A DNA stretch of 64,000 nt from Reticulitermes lucifugus. Taxonomy: Eukaryota > Arthropoda > Insecta > Blattodea > Rhinotermitidae. Of the stretch, positions 34,731 through 44,955 are shown piece by piece (within the stretch, counting starts at the first letter, position 1; every line of letters starts with the position of its first letter). The notes under the pieces were generated by a model. The model made no database searches. It saw nothing but the letters and a program-made list of their open reading frames with translations, and was not told where the DNA came from. The DNA lies in NCBI GenBank assembly GCA_026260175.1, contig JAKCWW010000894.1, positions 207 to 64,206 on the forward strand, read 5' to 3'. A program made the translations under genes and the position numbers.

Positions 34731-35264
34731 TTAGATTCCAGAAGATTTTAATCTTCATCACCGCTCTAAGAACCTAAAATCTCGCATATCGTATGCTGTT
34801 TAGACAGAGTGTAACGAAATAACACCGATAAGCGTCTAGAGATGGTAGAGGGGACCAAAGTAAGGATTTTTAGATGAGGAACTTATGTCCGGAAACGTCT
34901 TTATTCGACGCAGTAGAACGTTAAAATGTGGGAGGAGAGGTAAGTACGACAACCGACGAATGTCTGACGCGACTTTGACGTTCCAATGCTTCGAAGCAAG
35001 GTGTTTCTGGACATACGTTCCTTACCTCCTTGTCCTCTCTACTACTCCGAAAAGTGTTTCTTGTTCTTACGTTCCACCTTGTGTGTGTACTTTCAATTTT
35101 AAGCGCAGATTGTAGTAATAAGCTGCCTTCATCATCCATAGTAATTTAATTTTAAAATGTAGGATTGCTGTAAACATATTAAGAAGAACGTATAATAATT
35201 ATATGCAATAAATTCGAAAAATAAATTTTGGAACAACGTCGTGTTCAAGTATTACACAACACTT
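34731..35264. other. No confident feature
   Basis: Non-coding. A loose inverted pair (GAGAGGTAAG near 34934 and CTTACCTCC near 35021) is too short to call an element. Confidence 0.4.
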
Positions 35265-35405
35265 TTGTGGAAGGCCTGGAGCAAAACCCGAAAAGCCTCA
35301 ATCAGAATGGCCGCTAGCTCAACTGAGATTCGAACAGCCAACCTCTCGAACACAAGCCAGACGCAGGCAGTAAAGGCAGCTTTGCTTTGATGCAGCTGCG
35401 ATTCC
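35265..35405 (-). repeat. SINE copy (SINE-D type)
   Basis: On the minus strand a T-loop-like CTGTTCGAATCTCAG is followed by TTGAGCTAGCGGCC and GATTGAGGCTTTTCGGGTTT. The last block matches the fragment at 7255-7330. Confidence 0.4.
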
Positions 35406-35589
35406 ACCTTTCACGCCTTTCTCACTGATTTTATCAAATATAAACCCTTTTAACTTCAAAAAGAAACGGAAAAGCAGTTTTCTTTCTTAAATCTACCCGG
35501 TTTCCGAAACAGGATCCCTTTTGCTGGAAGATTGCCAGGCTTCATCCGTTTGTCTTTCTGTTAAGAGCAGGTTTCAAGACGAAAATGTG

Positions 35590-35760
35590 TGTAAAGCCCT
35601 GGCGGATTGATACTGGCAGGGGAGAACAAAAGTACTCGGAGAAAGACTCCCAGTGCCACTTTGTCCACAATAAATCGAACACAGGCCAAGGGCTCAAACC
35701 CAGGCTGCTGCGGTAGGAGGCTGGCGGTCAACGATCTGAGCCACATAAGACTTTTTAAGC
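35590..35760 (-). repeat. SINE-C copy (tRNA-derived)
   Basis: On the minus strand the head reads GTGGCTCAGATCGTTGACCG (A-box region), then GGGTTTGAGCCC (B box). The body AAAGTGGCACTGGGAGTC, then TCTCCGAGTACTTTTG and CTCCCCTGCC follows. Fragments with the GTACTCGGA-type body also occur near 35910 and 47960. Confidence 0.55.
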
Positions 35761-36597
35761 TAGAAATAAAACAGTGTGAAAGTACTTTTCTATTCAGTGT
35801 TCTCCATTACCATAAGCAGAATTACTTTCCCAAACTTCGCCCGCTTGGCCTTCTGGCAACAACAGTATTACGATGAAGATTACTATAGATCATGGTTGGA
35901 AGGATACTAACAGAAGAAAACCGACGTACTCGAAGGAAAACTTGTCACAGTGTCACCTTCTTCACCAAACATCTCTTTATACTTGAATATTATCTAAATA
36001 ACGTATAAAGAGTCAGTTCATGCGTCAGAAAGCAATGTGTGCTTCCACTAGAAAGACCAACCGGTTAATGCTGTAGAGGGAAAAATCGCATTTTTTGTGA
36101 GATTCACAGAAATAAATAAATATGTAAATAAGTAAATACTCGTCGACAAAGTACAGAGTTTTTTTTTTTGTTAAAGAAGATGCTGTGTATAGGTGAGTGC
36201 TATAAATGTTAAATAAATGCACAACGTACAGTGTGCTGCTTGTAAATGAGAATTCTCAAGTATGACATTAAACGTGTTAAAGGGTGTCCTGTCATTTCCA
36301 TCCTATGTACCAAGACGCTTGTTGGATCATTGCCAAATTTCTAGTATTTTTAAAAGTTGATCAATCTCGAGGGCAGAAGATGACATAAAACCAATAATAA
36401 ATCACAGAAAGGCTATTTTTAAGCTGTTGAACTATCAGTTATCTGCTGCAGCCTGCTGCAGGCACATTATTGCTATATCGATCCTGGCAGGGGCTTCGCG
36501 ACGCGTGATATAGAACGCTTGGGTTCTACGTGTCCGCCTTACACGTGGTCAGCGTCGCCACCCTTTCTTTGTCGGAAGACATCGCTTCACTTGTTTC
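35761..36597. other. Mostly unrecognised; possible SINE-C fragment near 35905-35945
   Basis: AAACCGACGTACTCGAAGGA near 35918 resembles the SINE-C body in antisense. The remainder is AT-rich and non-coding. Confidence 0.35.
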
Positions 36598-36640
36598 AGT
36601 GTTTCTCAGCCAGTGTGCCGCAATGTTGTAAATTTAAACG
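36598..36640 (+). mobile_element. Possible hAT-type transposon end
   Basis: CAGTGTTTCTCAGCCAGTGT followed by GCCGC resembles a common hAT terminal sequence (CAGTGTTTCTCAACCGGTGTGCCGC). No inverted partner was found nearby. The 121-codon frame at 36519-36884 crosses this end and is not recognisable. Confidence 0.4.
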
Positions 36641-37630
36641 TGTTGCTACACATGTCATATATTGTACAAAGTATGGCAATATCAGTGAGATAGCATGTTC
36701 TAACTTTTTTATCGTCTCTTCAGTCTGTGCGGCTCTTTGTTTGTTTTTGTGTATGTTTTTGTTTAAATTGGTGCTTGTGTTTGAGTTACTGATGTCATGT
36801 AACACCAGTTCTTACCTTGATCACGCGACATGCAGGCGTATGTATTACGGTCAACAAAATACTTCTGCTTATTTCCAACTATAATTATAATAGTTCAGAC
36901 TTAAGTGTAATCCTATCCCACTACTTCTTCACAGAGTCCCTGCCACAACTGAGGCATTTGTCATAAAGTGCCACGATTCAATTTCCTCTATCGAAGCCCC
37001 TGTCCTCTGTTACCAGTCACAGTGTCAAACTATCTTCACCTCGCGATTGTGTTTAAATATGTAGCTGCAAATTTTGGTTCAGATGATAATCGCTCGGCGT
37101 TGGAATTTCCTGGTATAATCACAGTGAATGTTTTAACGTAATAGTATAAGCCTAATACACGGAAAACATGGAAATTGTTAACAGTGTACGTTGTTTAGAT
37201 ACGAACTTATACGCCATGTAAATTTATTTTCTGGCCAACTGTCATATTTTACTTACAAGGCTTGATCAATTCCAGTTGTAAATGAATTATGTTCCATATT
37301 TCTTTATTCGAGTATTTGATAAGTATTTTGTTACATTCGAACATCAGTTTATTCCTCTTTCGACAATGTTATCACTATGTAAAATGTTTCTACTGTAAAC
37401 TGTAATCCATATATCAGTGGTGTCAAGCACAAATGCTACGAATATGTCCTTTATTTCTTCATTTTATATTGTTGCATGAACTTTACTGCTTAGTACTACA
37501 CTTCGTTCTTTTAAGCAATAGCCGTGGTGAAGGGAGAAATGTTTAAAAAATCGTGTGACTCATACCATTGCACTGTGTTGGTTTATCTGCGCAATATGGA
37601 CACATAGTATCTGTGCTGTAAATTATCGAT
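36641..37630. other. No recognisable feature
   Basis: AT-rich non-coding sequence. Confidence 0.5.
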
Positions 37631-37644
37631 ACATGAAAGGCATA
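37631..37644. repeat. SINE target-site duplication, left copy
   Basis: ACATGAAAGGCATA, identical to 37934-37947. Confidence 0.85.
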
Positions 37645-37933
37645 AAAAGGTAAATTTCTCCCTAGAACAGGCCATGAAGGCCCAGAGGGCGAGTATAGGT
37701 ATAGCTCTACTCTTTCTTTAACCNNNNNNNNNNNNNNNNNNNNNNNNNNNNNNNNNNNNNNNNNNNNNNNNNNNNNNNNNNNNNNNNNNNNNNNNNNNNN
37801 NNNNNNNNNNNNNNNNNNNNNNNNNNNNNNNNNNNNNNNNNNNNNNGGTCTGGACGGGTGCGGAAAATCTCGCCCCTACCGGGATTCGATCCCCGGACCG
37901 TCCAGCCCGCAGCGAGTGACTATCCCGGCCCAC
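37645..37933 (-). repeat. SINE-A copy with flanking duplication and internal gap
   Basis: On the minus strand the head starts GTGGGCCGGGATAGTCACTC and has the B box GGATCGAATCC (37882-37892). Compared with the 28.3-kb copy, about 15 bases that include most of the A box are missing. The body continues to the gap, resumes at GGTTAAAGAAAGAGTAGAGC and ends at TTCTAGGGAGAAATTTACCT. A 14-bp perfect duplication brackets it, which fixes both ends and shows insertion by LINE machinery. Confidence 0.92.
37724..37846. other. Assembly gap (123 N)
   Basis: Run of N in the SINE body. From the 28.3-kb copy the expected missing sequence is the central SINE body, of about this size. Confidence 0.99.
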
Positions 37934-37947
37934 ACATGAAAGGCATA
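37934..37947. repeat. SINE target-site duplication, right copy
   Basis: ACATGAAAGGCATA, identical to 37631-37644. Confidence 0.85.
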
Positions 37948-38214
37948 GCTCAGTAATACTTACCATACAAAAATAGTTTCAAAAAGTGATGTTATTAATT
38001 AAATTAGTACAGCGACATGGAATTCCCTTTAACGTTTTTCCCATCGGAAGCTGCGCAACGTCCATGCAAGCCTTCCAGGCCTCGAAGCATCAACTAGTCA
38101 TTTTTTCAAAGAGATTTACGTAACTCTTGTCCTCTTCAAATACCTCACGTAACAATTCAGGGTTTCAATGGCAACCCTTTCGAATTTCACAATAAATTTG
38201 TTGTTGTCTTGTCG

Positions 38215-38480
38215 CTTATCTGTTAGCAGGTTCCACAGAATTGCGAAAAGCAAATACTGGCTTCATTATGATTGCGCGCGCACGCTTGTGCGTGTGTGTG
38301 TCTGTCCCTCTGTCTATCTGTCTCTCTTTCTGTCTGTCTCTCTTTCTGTTTGTCTGTCTCTCCGTCCGCCCGCATGGAAAACTCGGCTCCCGCTGACCGG
38401 ATTTTGGTAAAATATTACAATAGGATTTTACAAAACTTTTCAACATTCCAATTTTGAATAAGATTAGACAAAATAACAAA
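38215..38480 (-). repeat. Dispersed repeat R1 copy with expanded GACA-type tract
   Basis: On the minus strand: TTTTGTCTAATC, AAAATCCGGTCAGCGGGAGC, CGAGTTTTCCATGCGGGCGG, then about 70 bases of (GACA/GAGA)n and a CACACACACGCACAAGCGTG stretch, then CGCGCGCAATCATAATGAAG. The simple-sequence tract sits where the other R1 copies have only a few GACA units. Confidence 0.7.
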
Positions 38481-38589
38481 TTATTTACATAAATACATTC
38501 TTACGTTGTAATGTCTGGTCGTTATCGGTTTTCATAATTGAGACAAATTGTTTTCTGCGAGGTGTACAAACAGGCCAATGACAAAATTG

Positions 38590-39090
38590 TAGAAATGTTA
38601 GCAAAATAATTGCGAAAAGTGACTATTAGCTTCGTCATGTCCTTCTGCTTGGAAAAAGTGACTCCTATCTGGCGGATTTTCTTGAAATTTCGTATTTGAA
38701 GTTTTTACTAATATTTGTCGGCACTCCCAATTTTGGTTAGAATCGGACAAAAATAACAGGCACTTTGAACGAAGACACGCGAACGTTATTTTTAGCTCAA
38801 TTGGTCTACATAATTGGTGAGACTATGTTCTCTGTGAGGTACGTGCTGAGGCCGAAGTAACAGTATTTTTAAGTTTCTGTGATGCACGACCTGAGATTGA
38901 AGAAGGAGTTGAGCGTTGAGTGAAGAGCATGATCGACTTAGAATGGTGAGATATCGAAGTTTTATAGATATTTATTGTAAACCTCTCCGCTTTTAAATCT
39001 CGATGGTAATTATAAATCTCTTACTAAATTACGGAGAGATATTAGAGTGTGTTTCTGGACAGTATATATGGGATTCACACCTAAGAACGA
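38590..39090 (-). repeat. Dispersed repeat R1 copy, extended type
   Basis: On the minus strand: GTCCGATTCTAACCAAAATT, AAATTTCAAGAAAATCCGCC, CATGACGAAGCTAATAGTCA and TTTTCGCAATTATTTTGC. Its far part (about 38790-39080) aligns with 57565-57850, sharing GTTCTCTGTG(A/T)GGT, GAGTTGAGC and TTTCCGCTT-type landmarks. Confidence 0.7.
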
Positions 39091-39621
39091 TAAAAGTGCA
39101 AACACTCCAGAACTCATATATTTTTCAAACATTAAGTAACTTGTTTTATGAAGCGCGACTGCGGGAATTTAAAAAGTTTATAAGAAATTAGTAATCGATA
39201 CTACATCGTTGTAATAATGGATGGTACGGGACACGACTTTGGGAAGTTCAGCTGCGACTATTAAGCATTTACTTTCGTGATAAAAGGTCAAAGACAGTAC
39301 TGCGCGCGCAGTATCATTATTTAATAGCCACAATTCTTAATTTATGCTTAAAAACCTACGCACTCATATGTACACAGCTGTCTACCTAGCTACAAACCCA
39401 AATACGCACATTACACATATTACGTACAAACAAAATGCCACGCGCGTTACATACACGCATACATAAATTCTCGTATATTGTATGCATTAAATATATAGCC
39501 AATAATATATTACAAACATCACATACATATATTTACAAAAATCTGCAATTACACAATATTTGGTACTGAACTACGAAATCATGTGTACTTACTAGACTCA
39601 GAATATTGTGTGTATCACATG

Positions 39622-39627
<6 letters not shown>
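39091..39627. other. No recognisable feature
   Basis: AT-rich non-coding sequence with many TACA/CATA words but no perfect tandem array. Confidence 0.45.

Positions 39628-39661
<34 letters not shown>
39628..39661. repeat. (TA)n microsatellite
   Basis: About 17 uninterrupted TA/AT units. Confidence 0.95.
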
Positions 39662-39664
<3 letters not shown>

Positions 39665-40094
39665 ACGCTAACAGAGTACCAGAAACCTAGTAGCTATGAG
39701 ATGTTGGTATCTGAAGGCATGCAGTTAGGAAGCAAGACTACAAATTGCTTCATAACTCAAAGTAATATGGCGGTTGTCATCAGATATAAAGCACGAGTTC
39801 AATTCCACAATTGTTTACGTGGAATTATTGTCGTATAAAGCAGTTGGATAGCTTTGTCTTGTACTTGTAGGGTTTCTTCTTCATTGCCAGTTATTATTTC
39901 ATCAGCGAGGCACATCGTTCTATTACCAGCTATGGATTTATCCGGCAGAATCAACCAACCAACCAGCAGATTACTTCGATCTCTAATTGTGTCTTCACTG
40001 CTGGAAGCTAAATTAACTGAAAACGTTTTTATTCACACACAACTTTAAGTACTTAAATACATATAACAGGAAATTCAAATATAACCGTGAATTC

Positions 40095-40330
40095 TAGGAA
40101 CGGATATAGCGTAGTCGGTGAATTGACTAGGCTAAAGCCTGGAGGAACGAAGAGTTGGCTTTCAACTACCGGCAGAGGCTAGCGACTTTTCCCCACACCA
40201 AGGCTTCCAGACCAGCTCTGGTTTCCAGCAAATCTGCTAGTACGGGAGGCTTTTTTTCCAGGAATAAGGGGCCGGTGCGTCACTCTGACAGTGACACCCA
40301 TCAAGCACCAAGATTAAGAATAAGTGGAGT
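40095..40330 (+). repeat. SINE-A copy
   Basis: A box: TATAGCGTAGTCGGTGAATT (from 40105). B box diverged: GGCTTTCAACTA. Body: CCAGACCAGCTCTGGTTTCC, GGGGCCGGTGCGTCACTCTG and ATCAAGCACCAAGATTAAGA. The reading frame at 40155-40445 is a by-product. Confidence 0.75.
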
Positions 40331-41764
40331 AAAACTGCCAATATCAGATACAACTTCATGCCATGCACAGGGACAACTTTACTTTATCATAAATTTTGTA
40401 TTTATACCCACACATCTAACTCCCGCGAACCTTCTCTCTGCCTGATATTAAGTTTTATCAAAATATACCTGTCACTAACAAGAAATGCCACCACCCGGCT
40501 TCGTTATCCTAGTTGTCCATATTCTGGTGAACGTGGATCTAATACCACATTTGATTCTATTAATTTATGCGCAGTTTTACAGTTCATAGCTTGCGTGTGG
40601 TTTTCTAAACAAGACAGGCGAAACCCTTTTTGTAACATGGTTCCTTCTCTTTGTACGTATTTATGTGTTTCTCTAAATAAGAATTTCGTAACAAGCAACA
40701 TTCAAAATAAAACGCAGCAATATATGTTCTTATAAATATATTTGTGTGGGTAAACATACTTTCTGATACAGGGTTGAGAAAGTAAAATAACAAAAATCTA
40801 AAACTTGGTAATTTTTTTTTAAATATCAAGTAGCGACAGGCGTTAGTGCAATGCCAATTACACAGGTGCCTGCCTAAAATTCAGTCTGTTCGAAAGTTGG
40901 CACCACGGCAGAGGTGGCAAAGCTTTGTCATAACCGTTCAAAGTGTTCGCATCTTCTGTCTCTCTCCTGCAGTTGAAATATTACCGAAAGAGCCTGACAG
41001 TTAGGTAACTTCTCTAACACGCACGTAGGCCCGGTTGCGTATCGCTTAGGATGTACGCAAATGGCCATCAATCAGACGTGTCTGTGCCGCGCTAAGTGGC
41101 TCTATATATCACCCGCGTACAGTGGCAGTGAAAAAACAACTGTGAGAGAATGGAACAGCGGGTTTAGAAAAGGCTTGGCCATCAGCTTCGGTTTCAATCA
41201 AGTTTGCTACACTCAGTCGTGGACAGTGTTCAGGGCGTGGCAACAGATGTTTTCGTCATGTAGGACATAACCCAAAATTGTCCCCGGTGGGATTAGAAGA
41301 AGAATAAATTGAGAACAACTCTCCTTATTTTCACCTAAAAACTGACACCATGAAGACTGCTGTCCAGAAACGTTTGAACGCCAAACCTTCTGCGTAATCA
41401 TGTAACTCATTAGACCATGTTGCCTCTTTCCTGCCATCTCTTCAGTGGTCTTCCGAAACTATCTTCATGCTAAGCTTTTGCTATACAGTCTATTTGCATT
41501 TATAGTTTATTGAATGACACTGCCAAAAGCTCAGCTTATACAACGTCCAATGGTGGAATAATAATTAAAGAGAAGAAATTTGATAGGATATGGAATAAAA
41601 GTTCATGAACTAATTCAGGTATTACACCGGCACTTGTATGGAGGGACTCAGTAAATCTACGAAAAATTCAGACAGGTTAGTCGCTGTCTCGGCCACGATA
41701 CGAAAGAGGTGTCCCCCTACATCTCTAGGGTTACTGCTAGAACCTCCTTGCACTGTGATCACAT
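40331..41764. other. No recognisable feature
   Basis: Non-coding. The frames at 40358-40735 and 41061-41270 show no family resemblance. Confidence 0.5.
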
Positions 41765-41773
41765 TATGGATTT

Positions 41774-41959
41774 CAGGTAACAGAACGAAAGATAGAAGGG
41801 ACGGGAAGACGAGGACGAGGACGAGGACGTAAGGAGCTACTAGATGACCTTAAGGAAACCAGAAGGTACTGGGAATTGAAAGAGGACGCACTAGCTCGCA
41901 CTCTCTGGAGAACTCGTTTTGAAAGAGGCAATGGACCTGTCGTAAGACAGACGACGTAA
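41774..41959 (+). pseudogene. Retroelement-like C-terminal coding fragment, frame still open
   Basis: The frame runs VTERKIEGTGRRGRGRGR, KELLDDLKETRRYWELKEDA, LARTLWRTRFERGNGPVVRQ, TT, then TAA at 41957. This tail (KQLLDDLKE...W.LKEEALDRTLWRTRFGRGYGPVVRQTTE) recurs in many predicted insect proteins and I take it as repeat-derived, probably a retrotransposon ORF end. No stop interrupts the roughly 60 codons. A (GAGGAC)n-like stretch at 41808-41828 encodes the GRGRGR run. The bases just before (GGATTTCAG, then GTAACAG) resemble a 3' splice site, so it may act as a terminal exon in read-through transcripts. No reverse-transcriptase domain lies upstream here. Confidence 0.45.
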
Positions 41960-42117
41960 TAATGACGATGATAATGTAGCACATTCATGTAACCATTTAC
42001 TTTTCATAGATCTGAAGCTTGTAAGTTCTCCCGGAGCTTAATTAATCTTTACGCCATAAAGAATTACAGGGTTTGCAGGCATTTTCCCATGCGTATTTAC
42101 CTTGGTATTATGTGGAA

Positions 42118-42238
42118 AAAAGTCAGTTGTTAGTTTCAGGTCCCGGCCAGTTTAACCTCGGAAAACAAGGCGTCAGTACTCTTTGCACAGGAATCCGTGT
42201 GACCCCCAGAGCCAGTGTGGAAGACTATATAAATAATG
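42118..42238 (-). repeat. SINE-A fragment
   Basis: TTTCAGGTCCCGGCCAGTTT, then AACCTCGGAAAACAAGG and CAGAGCCAGTGTGGAAGAC, match the 3' and middle body of SINE-A in antisense (compare 18605-18720). The head is missing. Confidence 0.45.
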
Positions 42239-43514
42239 CCTAAATGTTCCCTTCTTAGCTTAGAGAAACAAATTGCGTTTCCATTAAAAGAATTAATCTT
42301 CTAATTCTGTTTAGGGTAATAATCCCTGTTTATTCGGAGAACCATAAGGAACAACTAATTACATTATATAGAACAAATTTAGAGGTGGTTTCATGTTAAA
42401 CTATGTGGTACAGATGACTACAACTATTCTTTAAGGGGTTAATAAGTAGAACTTATTTTATCTTGGGGTTTCCCTGTGTGTTTTTCCCATCCACAGCAGT
42501 TTCATTCTATTGCATCCACATACAGTTCATTGGCTAATTTTTTAATATAAGGAATCATGTGGGGGGAAGAATAATTTCCCTCTGATTCATGTTTTCAAAA
42601 ATATTACTTCAAAGGTTGAAAGAGAGCCAGAGAAGCTAGGAGAGATATTGTGCCCCCCCCCCCAACACATAAAATCACACAAAGGGATGTAAGATTTATT
42701 TGAATTGCAGCTGTTCGGTTTCACATTTGAGAATTTTACCTTCTGGTCTTGAATTCAAGAGAAACACGACAGCTCTAGAGAGGCCTTGTACAAATGTCTG
42801 CAATCAGAGGTTGTTTATGAAAGAAGAGGATACTGAAGAAAGCTGCTTTGTTGTGGGTGTACCTCCTATGGGTTGATATTTTTCTTACTTCTCGCGCCTG
42901 TTGTAAAAGGCATGTCCATGGAGTCCCTTCCCATTTATCGAATATACGTTATAAAAATAACTTCATAATAATTATAAAGTTTAAAATTTGTACCACCCTG
43001 ATAGTACTCCTGTAGAATCGAACGCTTAGGTTTGTAGTGTACTATAAGTGAACCCGTCATATACGGGCTGCATCTAAATATTCATGGGCTAACCCACACA
43101 GTTTTCATCAAGCGTTTCTTGAGGCATAATCATGCGTAAAGTCCTGACAATAACTGTTATATAAATATTACTTTCTTCTAAACATAGCTAAAATCCGTCA
43201 TTTATTTAAGTGAGAAAGTGAAACATTTGGCGAAAGAAAAGCATATTCAAATTTGATTTAATAACTGTTTTATTACGTTTTCTTAACGTTCGATCACCTT
43301 ATAATAATTTCCTTAACATTTTCGTGATTCGTTCCTCGTGTAAGCGCAACGTAAATTTGACTCTTGCTCAATTGTGAAAAATAATTTGGACGCAATGAAA
43401 TAAAATATCTTTTTACCTAGCAATTTCTGGAATAACAAATAAATAAAGTGATTTTCAATGTTTCATAAGAAGGAATCAAGGAGGGGCAATATCTACTGTA
43501 CACTTTATATGCCC
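42239..43514. other. No recognisable feature
   Basis: AT-rich non-coding sequence with a C11 run at 42653-42663. Confidence 0.5.
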
Positions 43515-43551
<37 letters not shown>

Positions 43552-43565
43552 TAATAATAATAATA
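43515..43565. repeat. (ATA)17 microsatellite
   Basis: ATA/AAT trinucleotides with one ATG interruption near 43548. Confidence 0.95.
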
Positions 43566-44519
43566 GATACTCCATAATAACATGTCTAAAGAAATCATAT
43601 TATAATTTTTCAAAACTTTTTATCAGACAATTTTTCGTAAAGCTTCAATCGCCTGCCATTCAAAACAATTGTGATATTCAATTAACAAAAATTAAATTAA
43701 ACATGATGTTGATTCTGAGATTCACTAAGTTTACACGCCAATGTGTCATGACTTTTCAGTTGATATTTTTCACTGAAAAGCTGAATATGGGAGCATTTTT
43801 AATATTCCTTTCAAATTTTTACAAAACACTCACTTTAACAAACTGACGTCACTCACTAACCAAGATCTATCGTAAACCTGGTAATCCGTTTACCATGAAA
43901 ATGAGGTGTTTAACTCCGTCGATCAGAGTGCTGTGGTAATCCGGTAACCACAGCAACTAAGAGTAAATTTCACTACACTTACTCACAAACCAAGTGTATT
44001 TTATGAGGTACATATGTATGCCACTCGTTATAATATTGCCTTTATTATTCTAAATTGTTTGATTTCAGCAAACCAAATATGCCTATGCATATACATTCTG
44101 TATAGGTTTGTATTATTACTTCTTTCTTTCCCCTATTACACTAGCTGCCAATACCTTTCATCAATAGAGTAAAACGTTCTAGAGATGTATTTTCGTTGAT
44201 CAGGCTTAATAACTAAAATGTGTTAAAAGAAACTGCGCCAAAATATAATTTCAAAAAACAGTACAAAACGGAGTTACATAAAGAGATCATAAGAAATATT
44301 AAAGTTTATCTAAGCATTTAATAATTATCATTCATATTTAATTCTGAGTTAATCCATTCCCACTTGTTACAAATATTTCAATGTTTGTTTACAAGTTACG
44401 CGAAGGCCAGAAATTTTTCTGATGAAATCAGGCTTTCCTTTAATAAAGGTCCTATTCTAGACTCGTTTGACTATGTTGCAGATAAGCCTTAAACGTATGG
44501 AAGTTGCAGAAGAGAATGG
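43566..44519. other. No recognisable feature
   Basis: AT-rich non-coding sequence. Confidence 0.5.
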
Positions 44520-44660
44520 GGTTACAGAGCAAGCAGGTATAGCGGTAACGCCTCTGAATGATATTCAGGAAACGACCAATTCAAATCTCGACCGGGATAT
44601 AGGTATTCCTGGCCCAGACGTTTTGTGGTTTTCCACAGTTCTTCCAGGAAATTTCTGGGG
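44520..44660 (+). repeat. SINE-B copy
   Basis: A box: GCAGGTATAGCGGTAACGCC (from about 44533). B box: CAATTCAAATCTCGACCGGG (about 44577). The 3' body TTGTGGTTTTCCACAGTTCT, then CCAGGAAATTTCTGGGGTA follows. Confidence 0.65.
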
Positions 44661-44737
44661 TACCAACTTCATTGGGTCACGACAGCTTCCTTCCAGTTCC
44701 TTTCCAACTTATCTTTCACCAAAATTCCTGCAGCCGA

Positions 44738-44955
44738 TTTAACATAGTCCGTATAGTGACTAGGCTGTGTGCTTGGCGATCCAGGGTTACATTCCGAGCA
44801 CCGGCAATAAATTTCTCTGCCCTCCAAAACGTCCAGACCGGTTCTGAAGCCCACACAGCCTCCTATTCAGCGCGCACTGGGGGTTCTTTCCCGGGGGTCA
44901 AGCAGCCGAGACGCGAAGCGCACCATTCATCTCCACCTACTGCACGTCTGTATAG
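44738..44955 (+). repeat. SINE-A copy
   Basis: A-box region AACATAGTCCGTATAGTGAC (44741-44760). B box: GGTTACATTCC (44785-44795). Body: AAAACGTCCAGACCGGTTCT, CCCACACAGCCTCCTATTCA, CACTGGGGGTTCTTTCCCGG. The same-strand frame at 44672-45007 is a by-product. It lies about 80 bp downstream of a SINE-B in the same orientation. Confidence 0.75.

Noticed and set aside
36519-36884. 121-codon plus-strand frame with a hydrophobic stretch
   Set aside because: It crosses a hAT-like terminal sequence and is otherwise unrecognised; a membrane segment alone is weak evidence.
42653-42663. C11 runs at 42653 and 53393 as a shared transposon end
   Set aside because: Only GTG before and AA after the run are shared; the wider flanks do not match.
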